The position numbers and the translations under genes were made by a program. Source: Hypsibius dujardini (Eukaryota > Tardigrada > Eutardigrada > Parachela > Hypsibiidae). Taken from it: a stretch of DNA of 21,740 bases. This document shows, piece after piece, positions 19,294 to 21,740 of this stretch (its first letter is position 1; each line of letters opens with the position of its first letter). Below the pieces are notes generated by a model. The model saw nothing but the letters and a program-made list of their open reading frames with translations. It was not told where the DNA came from and searched no databases. The stretch spans positions 1 to 21,740 of the forward strand of contig LRSR01013787.1 of the NCBI GenBank assembly GCA_001579985.1, given 5' to 3'.

Positions 19294-20277
19294 TCAGATG
19301 GGTTGCGCTGCTTGCCGGGGTGTGACACAGCAGCTTGCAAGCTGCCGAAGATGTCGTTTCACTTCCTCACGGATTCCTGGCATGAACACCAGGTATAAGT
19401 ACGGTTCGATTACATACAACACACGAGAAATCAGTTCAGTCACAGCGAAATACTCGTTGACAATCGGTGACTTAGCAGCTTTTAAAGCACTGGTAAAAAG
19501 GATAGGCAAAACAAAAATGAAATAAATTAAGAGCAACCCCATAGTCATGCCTAGTTCTTGACTTCGCTGTTTTGTTCTCGCGGGGTTGAGTTGGTTCTCC
19601 GGGATGACGAGATGTCTTCGTTTTAAGATCTTGTAGAACAGAAGGGGATAGCTGCCGAAAAGTACGGTAAAAGGTATGTACATGGTCATGGTTCGCACAA
19701 CCATCTGATACTGGGGGAGAACTAAAGTAAATCCACAGTCCGTCGTGGGGGTAACTACACCCTGGACTTGGTCAACAATCAACAAGGGAATGTACCAAAT
19801 CTGATGGTACAACAAAGCCAGTAAAGTCACCTTTACTCCGAAGCTGACCGGTTTGAGACGGTACCAGGTTGGGAGGAGAACGGCCAGCCATCGATCGAAG
19901 CAGATCAAGCCGTGCTGAAGGCGAGTGATCCCATCGGTCGTCCACTGGCAATACTTGACGAAGCCACAGAGAGCTTTGTTACCGATCGAGACCTCGCGGT
20001 AGAAATACCGGACGATCGCAAAGGGTTCGTATACCAGCGCGCTGGACAGGTTGATGATGGCTAAGTTGAGGATGTAAATGGTGAAGGGCGTGATGAGGCG
20101 AGGCCGACGAATGAAGGTGATGAGAATTTCTATGTTGGCCAAGACGCCAATGAGAACAAATGGTATGCGGAGGTACGATACAATGTGAAAAAGAGGAGAT
20201 GCTGAGTTGGGTTGAAGGAATGAGACACGAGTGATATTGGTGTCTGAGAAATTTACGTGGGACTTCGTAAAAGACAT
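19294..20277 (-). CDS. rhodopsin-like orphan GPCR, single exon
   Basis: The frame is open from 20409, but Met 20277-20275 (MSFTKSHVNFSDTNIT) is preferred: it gives a short N-terminus with two N-glycosylation sequons before TM1, whereas the extra 44 residues look like untranslated leader. That gives 327 residues and seven membrane helices. TM1 carries the conserved Asn (GVLANIEIL). TM2 reads LNLAIIN, with Asn where Asp is usual. TM3 follows a conserved Cys (KALCGF), and the DRY position is DRW (CFDRWLAVLLP). A partner Cys lies in loop 2 (TTDCGF). The intracellular loop 3 is basic (RTKQRSQELG). TM7 has EPYLYLVF in place of NPxxY, followed by MPGIREEVKRHLR and paired Cys suitable for palmitoylation. 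The ligand is unknown. It shows little resemblance to the other GPCR in this window. Confidence 0.85.
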   Translation of the reverse strand: MSFTKSHVNFSDTNITRVSFLQPNSASPLFHIVSYLRIPFVLIGVLANIEILITFIRRPRLITPFTIYILNLAIINLSSALVYEPFAIVRYFYREVSIGNKALCGFVKYCQWTTDGITRLQHGLICFDRWLAVLLPTWYRLKPVSFGVKVTLLALLYHQIWYIPLLIVDQVQGVVTPTTDCGFTLVLPQYQMVVRTMTMYIPFTVLFGSYPLLFYKILKRRHLVIPENQLNPARTKQRSQELGMTMGLLLIYFIFVLPILFTSALKAAKSPIVNEYFAVTELISRVLYVIEPYLYLVFMPGIREEVKRHLRQLASCCVTPRQAAQPI

Positions 20278-20803
20278 TTTTTTTATGGTTGGAAGGAATG
20301 TAGGGGAAAAGCCTAGCAATATATGGTCAGTCCCACGTTGTAGAATTCTAACTACAATTTGCGCAGATAAACAGGATGTCGTATTTTGAGGTGTTTGTAC
20401 GAGGTTCATGGGGAAAGTGGAATGTTCAACCAGCGGATTTTCGGTGAAAGAACCGTTTCAGTGGATTTAGTACTACTAATTATCACTTGTAAAGACTTAA
20501 GGAAGATGCAGCTGTCGTTTGCATCCTGTTCAGTGAAATTGTGCACGGCATCGCGGAACTCAAAAGCGGATTAATAAAATATAAGTAATCCTTTTGCGGA
20601 ACTTCTAGGATATTGACTAAGCCGACTTCTCAGGCGGTTCCAGAAGTGAATAACAAAAACAAGTCTCCAACTTTGATAATGCATGACAGATGTAGAAAGA
20701 TTCTAGCATGGGCTCATTACTCTCCGACCGACTGAATTAGTTTTCTCACCTGTTAGGGAAACGTAAAGTCGGAAATTAATTTCAGTTTTATATTACACTT
20801 ATT
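20278..20803. other. 5' flank of the second GPCR
   Basis: Contains the upstream extension of the GPCR frame (to 20409) and AT-rich sequence up to the MITE. No further gene is supported; the plus-strand frame 20386-20574 has no motif. Confidence 0.4.
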
Positions 20804-20839
20804 TGGGGAGTTATTCAAGTGCCGAATTCAGAATCACTT
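20804..20839 (+). repeat. left terminal inverted repeat of the MITE
   Basis: Begins TGGGGAGTTATTCAAGTG and ends GAATCACTT. It pairs with 21293-21328, with mismatches at the fourth and eleventh bases only. Confidence 0.85.
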
Positions 20840-21292
20840 GAACATGTTTTTTTATTAAGACCTTTGTAAGTGATCAATACAAAAAATTATTACACGGACA
20901 GGCGAATTTATTTTTGGTGAAATTTCAAAGTGGGAAAAGATCCCATTGCATTTACCGCTGGGTGCAATCAATTAATTGTTTGATCTAAAGGCAAATGCTT
21001 TCCCTTTGGCTGATTGTTGATTGAATGGCCTTGTTCGACTTAAGAACTTGATTGATTGTTTGATTGTGACTAAAACGAAGAGCTCCTGTCCAGCGCCGTG
21101 CCGATTGGGGGGGGGGGGTTCCGAGGCAATGTTCCCCCTGAATTTCGATCGCGCTAGGCACAGATTAAAAAAACGCATTGCTACACCCAGAGGTAAATGC
21201 AGTGGGACCGTTTCCAACGTTCAATTTTTACCAAAAATAAATTCGCGAGTCTATGGTGGTGAAATAAATTTCTATATTCATCACTTATATAT

Positions 21293-21328
21293 AAGTGATT
21301 CTGAATTCGGCACTTGAGTAACTCTCCA
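21293..21328 (-). repeat. right terminal inverted repeat of the MITE
   Basis: Begins AAGTGATTCTGAATTCGG and ends AACTCTCCA. Reverse complement of the left repeat. Its inner edge overlaps a perfect palindrome (21280-21299). Confidence 0.85.
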
Positions 21329-21740
21329 GCTTAGTTCCACCAGGAAAAACTTTGGAAATCCGTTGTCCTAATCGTAATCTCGATGCCTTATGATTCCGTT
21401 CTCCGCCCCTACCACCACATTTTTCGAAGAGCTAATACTTATTTAACAGTCAAGTGATCAGGAGAGAGTTCTATGAGTTTAGTAACTGAATCGAACATTA
21501 CCTAATAAATATTTCTAGGAAACACGTTCAAAACATACCCTCAAAATCTTCCCAGTCAACCTAAAAGCTTTAATCCTTTTGCTTGATACGAAATCATCAG
21601 CTGGAGTAACAGATGACTTTACTTTTTCGAAATCCAGTATGGATGAACTGGAAGAGAGTGTTGCCCAGTTCTAAGAATTAGTTGTTCGAGTCTTGATTGA
21701 ATGATTGACAAAAATACAAAACTCAAACCCGTGTCCAGTC
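21329..21740. other. right flank, no gene seen
   Basis: AT-rich sequence to the window edge, with no exon, repeat or motif that I can support. Confidence 0.4.

Larger units (their letters stand above)
20804..21328. mobile_element. 525-bp MITE-like element with 36-bp terminal inverted repeats
   Basis: The ends are 36-base inverted repeats (20804-20839 and 21293-21328) with two mismatches; the inner 32 bases match at 31 positions. The core is CAAGTGCCGAATTCAGAAT. The interior is AT-rich, with ATTGATTGTTTGATT-type repetition (20985-21070), a run of 12 G (21107-21118) and a perfect 20-base palindrome abutting and overlapping the right repeat (21280-21299). There is no transposase motif, so it is non-autonomous. 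I could not find a convincing target-site duplication beside the repeats, so the superfamily is unassigned. Open frames within it (20972-21217, 21021-21317) are probably chance. Confidence 0.75.

Noticed and set aside
1-21740. tRNA genes, rRNA and CRISPR arrays
   Set aside because: No A/B-box pair, rRNA-like sequence or spaced direct repeats were seen by eye on either strand.

Overview
This is eukaryotic (metazoan) DNA. Genes are split by short GT-AG introns (mostly 65-165 bases), the coding exons belong to animal families (natriuretic-peptide/receptor-guanylate-cyclase ectodomain, astacin, rhodopsin-like GPCRs, calmodulin-type EF-hands), and the spacers are AT-rich with microsatellites and transposon remains. 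The mix of divergent orphan GPCRs, ANF-type receptors and small secreted cysteine-rich proteins, with compact introns, suggests a small invertebrate. I favour a tardigrade, but only moderately. All exon joins were made by eye from reading frame, intron phase and family motifs, with no transcript or database support.

Layout. 1-360 holds the 3' end of a dead mariner transposase (+). 1749-5403 (-) is an eleven-exon single-pass receptor with an ANF-receptor ectodomain; it appears to stop soon after the membrane, like a clearance receptor. 6722-7906 (-) is a 5'-truncated, decayed tandem copy of that receptor. 8105-9575 (-) is the most striking gene: an astacin-family protein that has lost the catalytic glutamate, the Met-turn methionine and the Met-turn tyrosine, spliced in frame to a C-terminal eight-cysteine domain with drosomycin-type (CS-alpha-beta defensin) spacing. 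10278-10970 (-) is a secreted bulb-type (B-type) lectin with a cysteine-rich N-terminus. 11797-12024 (-) is a calmodulin-like C-lobe without an N-lobe. 12274-13804 (-) is a two-exon GPCR with a hexamer microsatellite in its intron. 14003-14154 (-) is a small unassigned coding fragment. 14946-15314 (-) encodes a small secreted cysteine-rich peptide with a GTAPFC motif. 16000-19290 has no gene I can support. 19294-20277 (-) is a single-exon orphan GPCR. 20804-21328 is a 525-bp MITE-like element with 36-bp terminal inverted repeats.

All convincing host genes lie on the minus strand. Three neighbours (lectin, pseudo-astacin/defensin, GTAPFC peptide) encode secreted disulphide-rich proteins of the kind used in recognition or defence. 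The receptors and the EF-hand fragment are signalling-type genes. A functional link between any of them is inference only.
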